A DNA stretch of 64,000 bases from Taenia hydatigena (Eukaryota > Platyhelminthes > Cestoda > Cyclophyllidea > Taeniidae): the NCBI GenBank assembly GCA_036345935.2, contig JADWOT020000003.1, positions 9,040,134 through 9,104,133 on the forward strand, read 5' to 3'. A program made the translations under genes and the position numbers. The notes under the pieces are model-generated. The model made no database searches. It worked only from the letters and a program-made list of their open reading frames with translations, and was not told the origin of the DNA. Below are positions 1-12,052 of this stretch, piece after piece (within the stretch, counting starts at the first letter, position 1; each line of letters starts with the position of its first letter).

Positions 1-3000
1 CTTGAGCGTCTCCACATCCTTTTCCGTAAATGAAGAGCTCCGATTGCAATTATTCCTTAGAGCGAGTAGAGTTAGAACGGGTAGTGAGCACTCTCCATTG
101 GTGATGATGCAATGAACAGAGTCGAGTGATGGCAGTTGTGTTGAAAAAGAGTACGCTCCTCCCTCGAAGGCAGATGACGACGATTCCATGACGCAAAACG
201 TGCTTTGCCGAACGCTTCGTGCACCTAAGCGCTGACTCGACTCTCCAGCTCCAGCTTTCTAGAGCGCTAAGCCAGCCACATCACAATTTTTACAATTCAG
301 TGACAGTGCCATTGCCGGGCAGAGAATTGCCTTGCGCTCCACTTTTTACTTAGGTGGGCTGGACAGCTGTAATGCAGTCAACTTAGGCTTGGCGGGTTCA
401 ACTCCATCTTCAGCATTAGCGCACACTGACAAGCGCTTATCTATGCACAGCACAGCCTTTTAAATGTGTTTGGAGTCGATTTGGACCATCTGCCGGTAGG
501 TTGTTTGGAGTACCACTTCTGCTATTTATTCATTCCATCCCTCTCATCCAGCAAACACAGACAATTTCTTATCAGCACTAACTGCTTTACGAACAGCTCT
601 AAGGATATAAGTTGACCCCCTTCATTGATTCTAAGCTTCCAAATGTAAAAGCAATGCATTTTTACAACAGCACTGTTACTTCGTCACCTGGTTACGTTTC
701 CCACCATCTACCACCAATGGTCACCATCAGTGCGCATTGCCTTTAGTTATCCATCAGATTAATACATTCGAACGGTTTTTCTCACCTTCCACTGCCAGTA
801 GCATGATGAACATTACATAGCAGAGAGGGACTACGAGTTTGATCCAACCCAAAACAATGCTATTGCTCTAGCATCTCCCGCTTTGTGGCCGGGTGGTCAT
901 TCAGTGCAATGGAAGTCATGCGCCATGATGACATACCCTGATAAAGCCACTTTGGACGGCCACGACCAACTCTGTTGTAAGGACTGCTCCTTTGTGTGCA
1001 ATCACTAGATGTAATGGCAATAGTGCGTCAACGTATTCACGAGGATGCACAATAAGTTTAGCGCTTGTCCCTTTTCCCTTAGCCTTCGTTCTCATGCAAC
1101 GAGAAGAGAGAGGCCAGGAAGCCTTATCCACACTCTGACTGTCCTTCAAGACCTCAGCGATTGTAGGCTCTTCGTTTATTCATCATCTCTCAATTCCAGG
1201 AGAAGTGGAAAGAAGCGCACGATGCAACAAAACTCTTTTTAAATCATGAGATCATACCACAGGGTAAGGAGAAAATGAAATGTGAAGAATGGACAAAGGA
1301 GGCCACTGGCTCATAAATGCATAAAACTGACTTATATAAACTAAGGATTTCAGGTTTTGGTCCTTCGTTGCATCACTTCCCTCACACAATCCATTAACAT
1401 GCAGGCAGTCTTGCCTTGCATCCCTCAAAACAAGCAGAGTGAGAGCAGGCAGCGAAAAATTTTGTTGGTGAGTGAATAAACGAGGAAGATTGATGAAGGT
1501 TGTGCTGGTCTAGAGGGTACCCTTCCCCTTCGAAGGCACACGGCGACGATTCCGTGGCAAGAAGCGCGTTCGTCGAATGCTTCCTTTTGAATATTGAGAA
1601 AGAAACTCAGGCAAGCACACACATAACAGGCGTGCCAACGCGACAAAACCGCTTCAGAATGATGCAGTGGTCAATCTGGCAGCTTATATAAGTTCAGTTA
1701 CGCGTGTGCCTGTGTCTCTGCCTACTCGCAACAGCACCAGTTCTACCCCCAGCATGCATAATCCTCATTATTCCACCTCATCACCTACGTCCCCAGTGAT
1801 GGGGAATGACACCCACCTGCATTCGCTCCACTCATCCGAGCTAAAAAAGGCCAAATGAGGAAAGCTGAATGCCCAGTCTATTAAACACTTTTGCGAATAT
1901 GTCAACACCCTACTGTTGACATTGCGGCAGCTTCAATCTTCATAAAAGCCACCACTCAGCCAATGTGGATCGAAATCGTTTACAAGTGACGTCTGCAATC
2001 ATGGTGTGCCTCTTTCCTTTTTAGCATCAAATGGTGGCCTCATCACTAAGCAGGTGATGTCTCCACAGCTTGCCTACTTAAGATAGTTGTTCCATTCCAA
2101 TTCATTTCAGATTGAAAACTTGACCGTTCGCAGGACTTTCTTCCTAGAGGTGGTCGTCTTCCTTCTCCACTGAATGAGGGTTTTGAGTGTGACGCTACAG
2201 GCTACAGCATTATGAGTTCCTGTCGGGATCGAACCCGAACAGTAGCCATCAGTTAATGAATTCAGCCATGAATTTGAGCAGTGCATCATTTCTAAGGAGG
2301 ACTCATGCGACGCATGCTGGGCATCAATGACTGACGACTAATCCACCTTTCAGATGTCCACCTCATGCAATGGCATTGAGGATTTTTTTGTAAAAGTAGC
2401 TGAGTCTGCTCTTCAACCATGCCAATAGGGGCTTGGTCGATTACAAAGCACTTCGGCTGCCCATAAGGACGTAGAAGTACCACAGCGCATCATTCGTGGT
2501 CGTGAGTATGCATGCCTAGACTAAGCTGGGAAGGAAGCATTCCCAAATATTTCATTCCCTCCTATAATCATTCAACACTGGTGTGTGCTACTTCTTCAGC
2601 CAACTTTTTGTTTGACAAAATGGCAACCGCATGAGACGCTTATCTGGTTAGTTTGGCATTTAAGTTGGAATAAATCCTCATTTCGAGTATGCATGCCACG
2701 ACTACAGGAAAACCAACCCTTATATGCGTTTCTAATGCTAAGCCATGTAGAAATTTTGCATCGTAATGCGTCACGTTGGTTCTTATAAATGAACAGCTAC
2801 AAGGGCAAAAATGTCCTTTAACACAACCTGCCAATGAGATCATGAAGTGCATGCATCACCCACCCATGTTGTGTCCAATCATTCACGGACTTTTCTCGAA
2901 GGCAATTTTATTAAATCAGAGCAAAGTCGGTCAATTTGTCAACTGACACTTGCTTTAGAATGCACTTTTAATCGAGCTCGCCGAGACCATCCACCCACAA

Positions 3001-3244
3001 GTCCATATAAGTTGAGTAGCATTGACAGTTGTGTTGTTTGCATCTAGAAATGTAAATGTTGCCATTGCTAAGGGTGCCCGAAGCAGACCTTTCGCATGGG
3101 TGAATTAATGGCTTCGTTTAAGACACAATTCGCCGCAACCAGCAGTGCGAAGTAAAGAAATCACGAAGTCAAGAAGAGGGAGTACAGGGTAGCAAACTGC
3201 AGTTAATGTTGTTGTTATTATAAACAAAGCTGTGCGGGCGACTC
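1..3244. other. No recognisable gene
   Basis: I see no gene here. The open frames are all under 80 codons, overlap on both strands and match nothing I know. One diverged direct repeat is visible: 164-218 and 1530-1583 share about three quarters of their bases, beginning TCGAAGGCA and ending near GCTTC. The stretch may hold introns or regulatory DNA that cannot be told from sequence alone. Confidence 0.5.
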
Positions 3245-3329
3245 CCGGCGATAGCTCAGTTGGTAGAGCGGTGGACTGTAGATGTCAGCAGCGATCCATG
3301 GGTCGATGGTTCAAATCCGCTTCGCCGGA
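3245..3329 (+). tRNA. tRNA-Tyr (GTA) with 12-nt intron
   Basis: This gene encodes the tRNA that reads tyrosine codons during translation. The 7-bp acceptor stem (CCGGCGA at 3245-3251, TCGCCGG at 3322-3328) pairs perfectly, followed by discriminator A at 3329. The D arm is GCTC/GAGC with the box A sequence TAGCTCAGTTGG. The anticodon stem GTGGA/TCCAT closes a loop with anticodon GTA at 3278-3280. A 12-nt intron (3282-3293) sits between positions 37 and 38, as is normal for eukaryotic tRNA-Tyr genes. Box B is GGTTCAAATCC. The T stem (GATGG/CCGCT) is weak, with one A-C mismatch and two G-T pairs, so a decayed copy is possible. CCA is not encoded, as expected for a eukaryote. No T-run terminator follows at once, since the bases after 3329 are GTGCC. 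Confidence 0.85.
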
Positions 3330-6300
3330 GTGCCATGCCCTCGCATTGCCTTGCTCCTCTTTGCTGGTTTGCCTTGGAGCTTGTATCTTTGCTCGGATTC
3401 CCTCTAGCAGACGGGTGTTGTTATCTCTCCCATGACGAGTCCAAGATCTGCATAGAGCTCAGGTTTAACGCCCTTTTCCTCACGTGCAATCCAATACCAT
3501 CATTGCCATGTAAAATTAGGCCTTAGCGATTTCGGGCTATGCTGACGTCTGCACAACCAGGCTTCTAACGAGAATTCCTACACTTCGTCACGCTTCTAAC
3601 CTTATATCAGGTACAGCCCAAATCTTCCACTCTTGTGCTGAAAGATGGATTGATGCAATGGGCTTCCGTTATCTGATACCAATCACGCATAGGATAAAGA
3701 ATTGGACGTCACATACATGTAGCACCAATAGTTAATGTGTTAATGTGTCAATGTGGAGTGGACGCGTTAACTACGCATGCGTATCCCTCCCACGCTTTCG
3801 CCCGATTTGAGCATGCCTCGCCATTTCTTGTCATGCAGATCTGTCAAATTCTAAGCGGATCTATTTTTACTTTGTTGATCCGTAGGTGTAATACAACCGT
3901 CAGATTTTCGATAGCGTCTAACTTCAAACTTAAATTGCTCACAATTCCTATATTTTCAAAGTTATGTAACTAAAATCATATCAGTAGAGCAGTTGGTTTC
4001 CAAACACTTTGGCGACATCAGATCACCATCAGTTCATGCTCTCTGGTTCCAGCCAATCTTGATGTAAATGTTGCTAACAAACTGGCCTCTATAATAAATT
4101 TTAAAGTGTGAATAATTCGCAGAGCTTGGGTGATGCTTCATGAGGATGGTGAGTAAATGCCACAATGACTCCTATATGCCATTTTCCATTTGACTTCTAG
4201 AAGGTAGGAGAGGATCACAAACGAAGTCCAACAAACCATGCAGTTATTTGGCAATAGGGTTTCAAATGATAAAGCAAATTGAGGACAGCGTCATCGTTGG
4301 CATAAACAAAGCCTTCATCATGTTTGTAAGCAGATGAATCGACGATGATGAGGCAGATTTTACCATTAGAGGTTTTCGACTTCCAAGTCTCCAGGTAACC
4401 TCTCCCACCATGCTCGATGGTATCAGAAATGTGGTGATCAATGAATAGCCTCCATAAAGGCTGCACTCACAGACCATCACGGTACAACTGATTGAGTGCA
4501 TAATTCATTGACAATGCTAAGGGTTCTTACTGTTAACTAGTTCCCATTTGTGCAATTTGTTACAATTCCAGTGGTTAAGAGGTAATTATCGGCTCCTAAC
4601 ATGCGCTAAGTTGCCTGTAGTCGGTGACACGGTGCGGCGTTGGAGAATCCGCCACAGACCCTACGCATTTACACTTGCGTGGTAGTCCAGACGCGGGCTA
4701 AGTAAATTTGAAAATGTAGCCCTCTGGGCTTGTGCCTGCTGAGTGTCTATAATGGTGACCAAGCGTATCGCTTTTGCTTGTGACGCCTAACACGAGTTCC
4801 TACTAATCTAGGTAGTCATTAATCATAAAGTCATTTTACTGGTGAATTGAAGGGCGATTTGATTAAAATAGCTTCGTTACTCCTTGGAGGCGCCACACCA
4901 CCTGGATGACTGTATCCCGAGGAGTAAGTGATGAGCATACGACAGGACGATTAGAACTCGTTTTCGAAAACACAAAACTAGAGGCTCTTCTGCTTCTTCA
5001 CACCCCCCGCAGCATCTAGTTTCTTCATGGACAGCGTGGTCAAGTCATCTCGCTACCGTCCGGAAAAGTTCCGACGCATGTTCTTATCTTCCACTGATGG
5101 AAATCACGAAATCGTTGGGTCAGTGGACATAAAGTCACCAGAAAATAAGTGGAAGGGAAAGTTGGTGCAGTTATTTGTAGCCTGTGACATGGTATTAAGA
5201 GCAGTGGACGGAAAACTCCTGTAGCCTTCGATCCGAAAATGCCTTTATTCCAGCCGCCTCAACTCACGACTCGAATACTCGCTGGGGATAGGGTGAACAG
5301 CAAAGAGAGGAAATATTCTTACCATTTACAGTCGACTTCGTGCATAGGCTGCTGAATGGTCTTCACAAACCACCAATTATGATTCGTCGTCTAATCGGGA
5401 ATCCACGGCGGATGCTCAATGCAATAAGGACTAGTGCAGTGTGGGCTGCCCCAAGACAACGCTACAAGACACTCTCGGAAATGGTTGCTTTGCTGCCAAG
5501 AAAACCGAAGGAGACTACAGAAGCCGATGAACCTGTACGCATAAATCTGAGGCTTGCTTGATGGCAATGATGCGTTAACTAGAGTCCTTTTCACTTCGAA
5601 TCAGGCGTTGACAAGTTGTGCTCGGTTAGATTTAAGTGTGGTGAAATGCCAGTTATCTAAATTATGTGTTTACACAAGTACACTCTTCTATCTCGACAGT
5701 TTTTGTCCGTCAACTTAGAGTCGTGAAGTTGCAATGTGTTAGGCGTGATTGACGGACAAAAGTCCAGACAAATACGTTGCCCCCATCTACCGCTTGTTGA
5801 GAGTGTTGACGACAGAGAAGGAGTAGAGAACTGTGTAGTTAATATGTTTAGCCACCCTTCTAATCAATTTGCATCAGAATTTTGAAATATTCATTTCATT
5901 TTCCACTGCACTTTGCTGCGATGGCACGACGTAATTTGTGAGGACTCGTCAAATGCACACGTGGAACTTCACAATCACGTATTATGAATCAGTGATTTGT
6001 GTTAGTCAGTTCAAACGATTGCTTTTGACTTCGTCCTCCGATTAAATTCCTAGATCAAACCACGCGGTTTGGACTTGGCGAATGTGATTTGAGCTTGCCT
6101 GTCTTGCGACTCCACTTTGACTTTAGCAACATTTGTTACATGGTGCCTGGAATGGGTATCACGGACCAAAGCACCACCCATTAGAAGGTGAACACCTTAG
6201 GCTGAAGACTTTCTCCTCTTTTTTTTACCGAAATAGCTGATCGTGTGTTGCTAATACTCAAAATGGCTTTGGGTCAACCTGTCAATCAAAATTTTTATCA

Positions 6301-6893
6301 TGCATAAACAACTGAAGAGAGAAAGTTTTGGAAGCCAAGCACACACGTTCAACGACTCCAGCATTATCAGATGACAACTACGTTCAGAAACTGGTAATTT
6401 GTTCTTCGCCTTTCCTACTTTCCGAAACGCGTCTCTTCGGATTGGCACTGACTGACGACTCTAGATTAACGACAACCCCTGCACTGACGAGTAAGAATTT
6501 GTCCTCCCCTCCTGAGTTCACATGCACTCCGTTCACCGTGTATGTCGGCTTTCTGTCCGAAGTTGGTGTATGTATGCGTCACTGCCCATTTCCTATTTTC
6601 GTCCTTTTGGAGAGCCGCGTTAGATGGAGTAGCACGGATACAGGTAGGCATGTCTGTCTGTGTGTTTATGCTTGAGTGTATTTGAGTGCGAAGGCACCTT
6701 CATGTCATTGTCTTTTTCGAAACTGTCTTTTCAGACAACCAGATCGACAGTTCCATACTGGATTAAGTAAGCTCTTCTTTTGTCGTTCGTTGGATGGCTG
6801 GTTGGTTTGAAGTCAACACATCGCCACCACTCCTGCACCCGCCCAACGACTCACCATACCACGCCTAGCCCCATTTTCGATCCCCTGGTTCCT
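3330..6893. other. No recognisable gene; short frames only
   Basis: I recognise no gene in this stretch. The frames at 4215-4466 (-), 5027-5224 (+) and 5340-5561 (+) are open for 65-83 codons, but I cannot match them to any family, and overlapping frames are open too. The only clear structure is the short inverted repeat at 5701-5761, listed separately. Confidence 0.45.
5701..5761. repeat. 13-bp perfect inverted repeat (hairpin)
   Basis: TTTTGTCCGTCAA at 5701-5713 is the exact reverse complement of TTGACGGACAAAA at 5749-5761, with a 35-base loop. It could fold as a hairpin in RNA or cruciform DNA. It has no obvious gene next to it, and no family is recognised. Confidence 0.7.
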
Positions 6894-7739
6894 CTACTTA
6901 ATTGCACTATTTTGGATTGAAGTGAACCCCTTGATTTGTGAAGAAGGTGAAGGGTGAAGGGTGATAGTTAGATCATGATTGGAGAAGTGCGAGAGATCCA
7001 CCGCATATATGAGGCAGTCGCAGTAGTCAGGCGCATCCATATACTCGAAGGGAGAAATGCATCGGTCCATAGTATGCATGCTGCCTTCGACACAAGTTGT
7101 TACAAAGATAAGTCTGCCGTTTGCAACACCATTTGTGCCCTTTAAAATATTACTAGATGAATGACGGCTGAGAAGGAATAGCTCTGGCGGATGTAGGCAA
7201 ATTGTGAATTCACGTGGCGACAGCCAAGCCAGGTGTGGGTCTCTAAACAGCCAAATGTGTACAGGTCTTTGGTCTCGCATCTGCGGCAGCTCTGTTAAAG
7301 TGCGTTGGAGGGATTCAAGCTGGGCATTGTAATACATAATAGCTTGCAGTGCGTTCTGATGAGAATTTGGCGCAGGTTGAGGAGAAAGCTTTTGGAGAAG
7401 ACATTTGTCGAGCCAGGTGCACATGTTAATCTGGTGATGTAGGACAGTGGAGAACTTCGGCATTGAAGGTATTGCCCTCCATCTTGGAATAGCCATGCAA
7501 CAATTGACCAGATCACAACCGTTGAGATATTGGCAAATTTGTAACGCCAATTCAAAGGAAAGTTCGGTAATTTTGCGACTTGAGATGCTTTGAGCCTATG
7601 TTTTCAAGAAAGAATGCCATTTCCGGTTATATGAGGTTCAAATAGGCGAAATATAGTAGTGCGAAATAGCCAAATTACTAAGGAGGTGTGAACAACAATA
7701 ATTAATGGAAAAGAAACGTTGGTCTTTAGGACCTACCAT
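6894..7739 (-). pseudogene. Truncated second copy of the F-box (FBXO4-like) gene
   Basis: This is a partial duplicate of the F-box gene at 11120-12052, in the opposite orientation. Start codon, intron and most of exon 2 are kept: ATG at 7739-7737, GT-AG intron 7736-7596 (141 bp, same length as in the other copy), then exon 2 from 7595. Over about 640 bp of shared exon 2 I count only two base differences, and both change an amino acid (Arg to Gln, Asp to Glu). Homology stops near 6958, just after the codons for ITL. The frame then runs into unrelated sequence and ends 20 residues later at 6894, for a predicted 234 residues. The F-box is intact, but about 50 C-terminal residues of the substrate-side domain are replaced. 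It could be a pseudogene or a shortened F-box protein. A tandem AAGGGTG-like motif lies at the breakpoint. Confidence 0.75.
6943..6967. repeat. Short tandem repeat at duplication breakpoint
   Basis: Two to three copies of a GAAGGGT-like heptamer lie exactly where homology between the two F-box copies ends on the left side. Short tandem sequence at a breakpoint is compatible with microhomology-driven repair, but it could be coincidence. Confidence 0.5.
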
Positions 7740-7800
7740 TGGCGCGAGACGCTAGCGTAGATTGATGGCGTGGTAGATGCGCCGAGGCTTTAATACATTG
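6958..7800 (-). repeat. Left arm of F-box inverted duplication
   Basis: This 843-bp arm is the reverse complement of 11060-11901. It covers about 60 bp upstream of the start codon, the start, the 141-bp intron and most of exon 2. I count about ten base differences in all: one near the upstream end, two in exon 2, and seven packed into about 36 bp of the intron. Because the intron is present, the copy arose through DNA rather than by retroposition. Confidence 0.85.
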
Positions 7801-7852
7801 CAGATATCCAGGTTACCCAGTAGCATTGGTAAATCAACAGAGGCAGCAAGGG

Positions 7853-7880
7853 GCTAGCCAGCCAGCTAGCTAGCTAGCCA
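7853..7880. repeat. GCTA/GCCA tetranucleotide repeat
   Basis: About seven tandem tetranucleotide units alternate between GCTA and GCCA. The run is short and self-complementary (AGCTAGCT), and it lies 50 bp from the inner edge of the left F-box arm. Confidence 0.8.
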
Positions 7881-9028
7881 TGAAGCGTTTGTCAGGGTGC
7901 CAATGACATAAATGTGGCACATGACAACAGTTGCAACGGAATCATCCTTGTCATCGGATCGTATACTTCACCATATATAGTGACTAGTTTAACATCAGCT
8001 TCTCACGTATACCGAAAAGTCCTTTTCACGCAGTTGCGTCACTTCGTAAGAATTGTGCTTCAGCAACGTCCCTTTGAACGCAGCTTACTTCGTCATTTGA
8101 TTACTGATGACAGATGAGTTTACTGATAACAGCTCACCCTCCTCCACGAGCACCAATTAGTCACACTTAGTGATCACGCATGGCCGTAATCATGTAGTTG
8201 CCCTTTTTAACTCACATTCCCACCTCTTTATTCTTCTATGCATAAGCTCGCCACAACTTAATTGAATAGCACAGGACAACAATCGAAAACATTAATAGAA
8301 TGGATTGGCTTTTTCTACCCGACAATATGCACATTTTGTGGCCTGTGTGCCGCAGTCTAGCTGATCGGATATTATTTAGGAACTGACTGGTATCAAAAGG
8401 AAAATTGTTGCTGTAAGCGCTATCTCAGTGTAGGTGAATACTCAGAGTCTTTCCCTTCAATCTCTTTTCAAATTAGTGCATTATGAACATGCGGTTTCGT
8501 GCTAGCAAGATGGAGAGGTAGAGACGCAGTAGAAGACTCCATATCCTTGCATGATTGTAAGATCTTTGCTAGTGAGGTTATCCACAAGTTGTTAAATCCA
8601 GTGAAAGTTATACAATCATTTCACTGCACTGATGACAATCAAAAAAATCATCTCTTTTCAAGGCGGTGATTTGATAGATGGTCTATTCTCCTAAAAAGAA
8701 GTCAGTCCGATGGGTGGGCAGGCGGAACGTGCAGATGAGCTTTCTGACTTCAAACAACAGCTCCCTTTTACCGATGGAGGGGGACGAGAAATGACTGCAC
8801 GTTTAAATCACGAATGCAACGATTGTAACGAACCGACGAAGATTGGTGGAGCTGAGGCAATACAGGTGATCAAGTTGCCGAAGACTGATGCTCACCCTGT
8901 CAGTCGTGATGGTCTGCGTCGTCAGAGGAGTGCGGTAACCCACCTTCGCCATTGGGCTGAGAAGAGAAATAGAGATTAGCATAATGTCTATCAATGGGGG
9001 CTGACTTCGATGCAACGGAATTGACAAG

Positions 9029-9260
9029 TATCAGCAATATTATGGAGCGATCGTGCCAAAAATGCGCACAACAGTTTAGACATCCAGTGAATACAATTTA
9101 AGAGGTCTTATTTTACGTAAATGCATGTGCCGTGAATTGTTGAAAGTAGTTATAGCATTTGGCATTGCATGATGTCTGGTGCGACACTGGTTAAACTGGT
9201 AGTGAGATGCATCAATAGCGGGAAAGTTTATTTTAAAAGTTAAATTAAATGGAACTGATA
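9029..9260. mobile_element. MITE-like dispersed element, copy 1
   Basis: This 232-bp segment is repeated at 52405-52637 in the same orientation, at roughly 90% identity by eye. Similarity starts at TATCAG and stops at CTGATA, which are inverted copies of each other, as expected for short terminal inverted repeats. The 3' third is AT-rich (TTTTAAAAGTTAAATTAAA). There is no coding frame, so this would be a non-autonomous element. No clear target-site duplication is visible at the ends. Confidence 0.55.
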
Positions 9261-11059
9261 TTTCCTAATTTGCTAAGAGTTCATTAAAAGAACAAAGATC
9301 TGTTGCATGTATTGGTTTGTGCAAGGACCTTGACTGCGCTTGAAGATATCTTATATGCCGAAAGAGGTGTTGTGTTAACAGTCAATTCTCTAGAGCACAA
9401 GAATACGCATGATGATCGCATAAGTGCTTTGAGGATCGTGCAGCACAATCTACCATCCAATGTAATGTTGCAAAACAAATAACGCTGTAGAAATTTCTTC
9501 CCTCTCTTCCTATTCCATTCAACTACCCCACGAACAAGAAGCTTGAATTTTCCTGGGTAATTTATGCTGCATTATGCGTAACAGTCAGTTAGTAGATAGC
9601 TATTTAGCAGGAGTTAGGAGATGAGCCAACCTGTGGCATCAGAATCGGTCCACGCCTCCAAACCATACTTGTCACCGTCGATTTCTGTGCTAGTTGACAC
9701 CTGCGTAATTTGACTGCCAACTAATCCTTTGGTTAGCATTGCATTAAGGATCTCCTATTTCCGTAAAAAGCAACGGCTAACTTCGCTGATAATACACTTG
9801 CTCTTGCAACGTTTTCGCTTAAAACAGCCCATCAGCACATTTGAGACTCGGTCAACCAGATAACTCTAGGTTGCAAAGGGCTCATAAGGTAGCACGCTGT
9901 AAAATGGTAGGGATTTGAAAGCTAGTAGTAACTCAGGCATCAGACCTCACAATACCATGTCATCATTTACGTGAATAAGAGGTTCATCACTCAGCCTCTG
10001 ACAAACTGATTCCTCTGAGTTACAGAATAGCCTCATCGAAAGCATAATGAAGGGCATGTCATGTATTAGCAAACTTGCCTCCACAGTCTTCAGAACGGGC
10101 GCAGCTGTAGCAAACTACTCTCACTGTAGGTGGTGTGCAGTGTACGTGGATCTCTTCATTCATCTGGCCTTGCTAATCACCGTGGCGGGTGACAGTTTTA
10201 GTGCACGCATGAACAGTGGAGATGGGTGGAGGTAACCACTCATGCACTTTCCGATCTTATTGGCGAATGCACCACTTGAATCGCACACATTTTAAGCATT
10301 GTGTATAGTTTACCAGAAATTATCTCAACTTTGGTTTTGGTTGGATTTCCCACTTCTTTCTGCATCAACTGCACTTACTCCATCCGCATGAGCACATCCT
10401 TTTGTGCCATCAAAACACAAAATATATTTGTTGAAATTACTGCAGTTGAACACACCTTCTGGCTCCTAGACCACTAACATGCAAAAAAAAATCATGCAAA
10501 AGACACTTTTGCACTTTCACCGGGATTCTACTTCAATACAGGTGAGTGTTTAGTGGACCAACAATTTTGGGATTTCAAAATTCGTGAATAAATCAGTGCT
10601 AGTCCACGTTAGTTAGCTTTATTGCTCGTTATGAGGAGTTGTAGTGTCGATGCTGATAATGACAGGTCGTGTTGAAGTCTACACTTGAAGGTTATTTGGC
10701 AGATAAAGGCATTGTTGTTTTGCGGCCCAGTATCTACATTAGTCTAAATACACCATGGCACGTGCGTGGACAATGCCAACTGCAAATACGCAAGGACTGC
10801 CAAGGGAATAGCCTTCTGTCTTATCAGGTTAATGGCTCGTAGCGGTGAAATAGGCAGCGGTATTGATGCCATAGTTGCTGCAATGCACTACTCTGCGCGC
10901 AAGATTATAAGTTTCCATGATATTGGATTGCAGCCCTATAGTCGGATAAAGGGGAGTCAGATAGGAGTTGTTGATTCGCGAATGTCAGACCAGGCAATAC
11001 GGCGAGAACCAATGAGCTGTCATCTCAGTGGGGTCACTCGGACACCCCCTCCAAGGCGC

Positions 11060-11901
11060 AATGTATTTAAGCCTCGGCGCATCTACCACGCCATCAATCT
11101 ACGCTAGCGTCTCGCGCCAATGGTAGGTCCTAAAGGTCAACATTTCTTTTACGTTAATTATTATTGTTTACACCTCCTTAGTAATTTGGCTATTTCGCAC
11201 TACTATATTTCGCCTATTTGAACCTCATATAACCGGAAATGGCATTCTTTCTTGAAAACATAGGCTCAAAGCATCTCAAGTCGCAAAATTACCGAACTTT
11301 CCTTTGAATTGGCGTTACAAATTTGCCAATATCTCAACGGTTGTGATCTGGTCAATTGTTGCATGGCTATTCCAAGATGGAGGGCAATACCTTCAATGCC
11401 GAAGTTCTCCACTGTCCTACATCACCAGATTAACATGTGCACCTGGCTCGACAAATGTCTTCTCCAAAAGCTTTCTCCTCAACCTGCGCCAAATTCTCAT
11501 CGGAACGCACTGCAAGCTATTATGTATTACAATGCCCAGCTTGACTCCCTCCAACGCACTTTAACAGAGCTGCCGCAGATGCGAGACCAAAGACCTGTAC
11601 ACATTTGGCTGTTTAGAGACCCACACCTGGCTTGGCTGTCGCCACGTGAATTCACAATTTGCCTACATCCGCCAGAGCTATTCCTTCTCAGCCGTCATTC
11701 ATCTAGTAATATTTTAAAGGGCACAAATGGTGTTGCAAACGGCAGACTTATCTTTGTAACAACTTGTGTCGAAGGCAGCATGCATACTATGGACCGATGC
11801 ATTTCTCCCTTCGAGTATATGGATGCGCCTGACTACTGCGACTGCCTCATATATGCGGTGGATCTCTCGCACTTCTCCAATCATGATCTAACTATCACCC
11901 T
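11060..11901 (+). repeat. Right arm of F-box inverted duplication
   Basis: This 842-bp arm mirrors 6958-7800. It starts at CAATGTATTTAAG, about 60 bp ahead of the F-box start codon, and ends inside the F-box coding exon just after the codons for ITL. The inverted arrangement puts the two F-box copies back to back, each transcribed away from the spacer. Confidence 0.85.
11064..11071 (+). promoter_or_regulatory. Possible TATA-like core promoter of F-box gene
   Basis: TATTTAAG lies 49 bp ahead of the ATG at 11120, in a short GC-rich leader. The same site occurs in the left copy with one base changed. No initiator or other element confirms it. Confidence 0.25.
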
Positions 11902-12052
11902 ACAATCCCTCGAACCCCATCAGACGCTACTTGTCGTAGTTTTTGTCAATGGGCCCGTGGATAAGTCAACTGAGATGAGTTGTCTCATGAAATTCCACCA
12001 GAACCTTGGACAACACAACAGCCATCTCCTCGCTACCATGCAAACCAAATAG
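11120..12052 (+). CDS. F-box protein, FBXO4-like
   Basis: F-box proteins are the substrate receptors of SCF ubiquitin ligases: the F-box binds Skp1 and the rest binds the target. The predicted gene has ATG at 11120-11122, a 141-bp intron (11123-11263, GTAGGT to CATAG, phase 0) and exon 2 at 11264-12052, giving 263 residues. Residues about 12-50 fit an F-box: ELSFELALQICQYL, then DLVNC and PRWR. The C-terminal half resembles the small-GTPase-like domain of FBXO4, with CLIYAVDL at 195-202 and LLVVVFVNGPVD at 223-234 matching its buried strands. I chose this start because it splices in frame to the F-box; exon 2 itself has an in-frame TAG just upstream, at the acceptor. Vertebrate FBXO4 is longer (about 390 residues). 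The last segment seems to be out of frame (see 12030-12185), so this copy may also be damaged. F-box call strong, FBXO4 assignment moderate. Confidence 0.68.

Larger units (their letters stand above)
7801..11059. other. Spacer between F-box inverted arms
   Basis: This 3.26-kb spacer separates the divergently oriented F-box copies. It holds the GCTA-type simple repeat (7853-7880) and the MITE-like element (9029-9260). I see no supported gene. The frame at 10766-11107 is open for 113 codons and runs into the right arm just ahead of the F-box start, but its sequence is unfamiliar and its last part is the duplicated leader, so I do not call it. Confidence 0.5.

Noticed and set aside
2221..2245. 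Sequence resembling a tRNA B box on the - strand (GGGTTCGATCCCG)
   Set aside because: No matching A box, acceptor stem or anticodon arm can be folded upstream, so it is not a tRNA gene. It could be a chance match or a remnant of a tRNA-derived element.
4215..4466. 83-codon - strand frame with protein-like composition
   Set aside because: No family is recognised, another frame is open on the same stretch, and there are no clear splice sites. Not called without a database match.
10766..11107. 113-codon open frame directly ahead of the F-box gene
   Set aside because: Its end is the duplicated leader of the F-box gene, and the rest resembles no family. It is probably non-coding.
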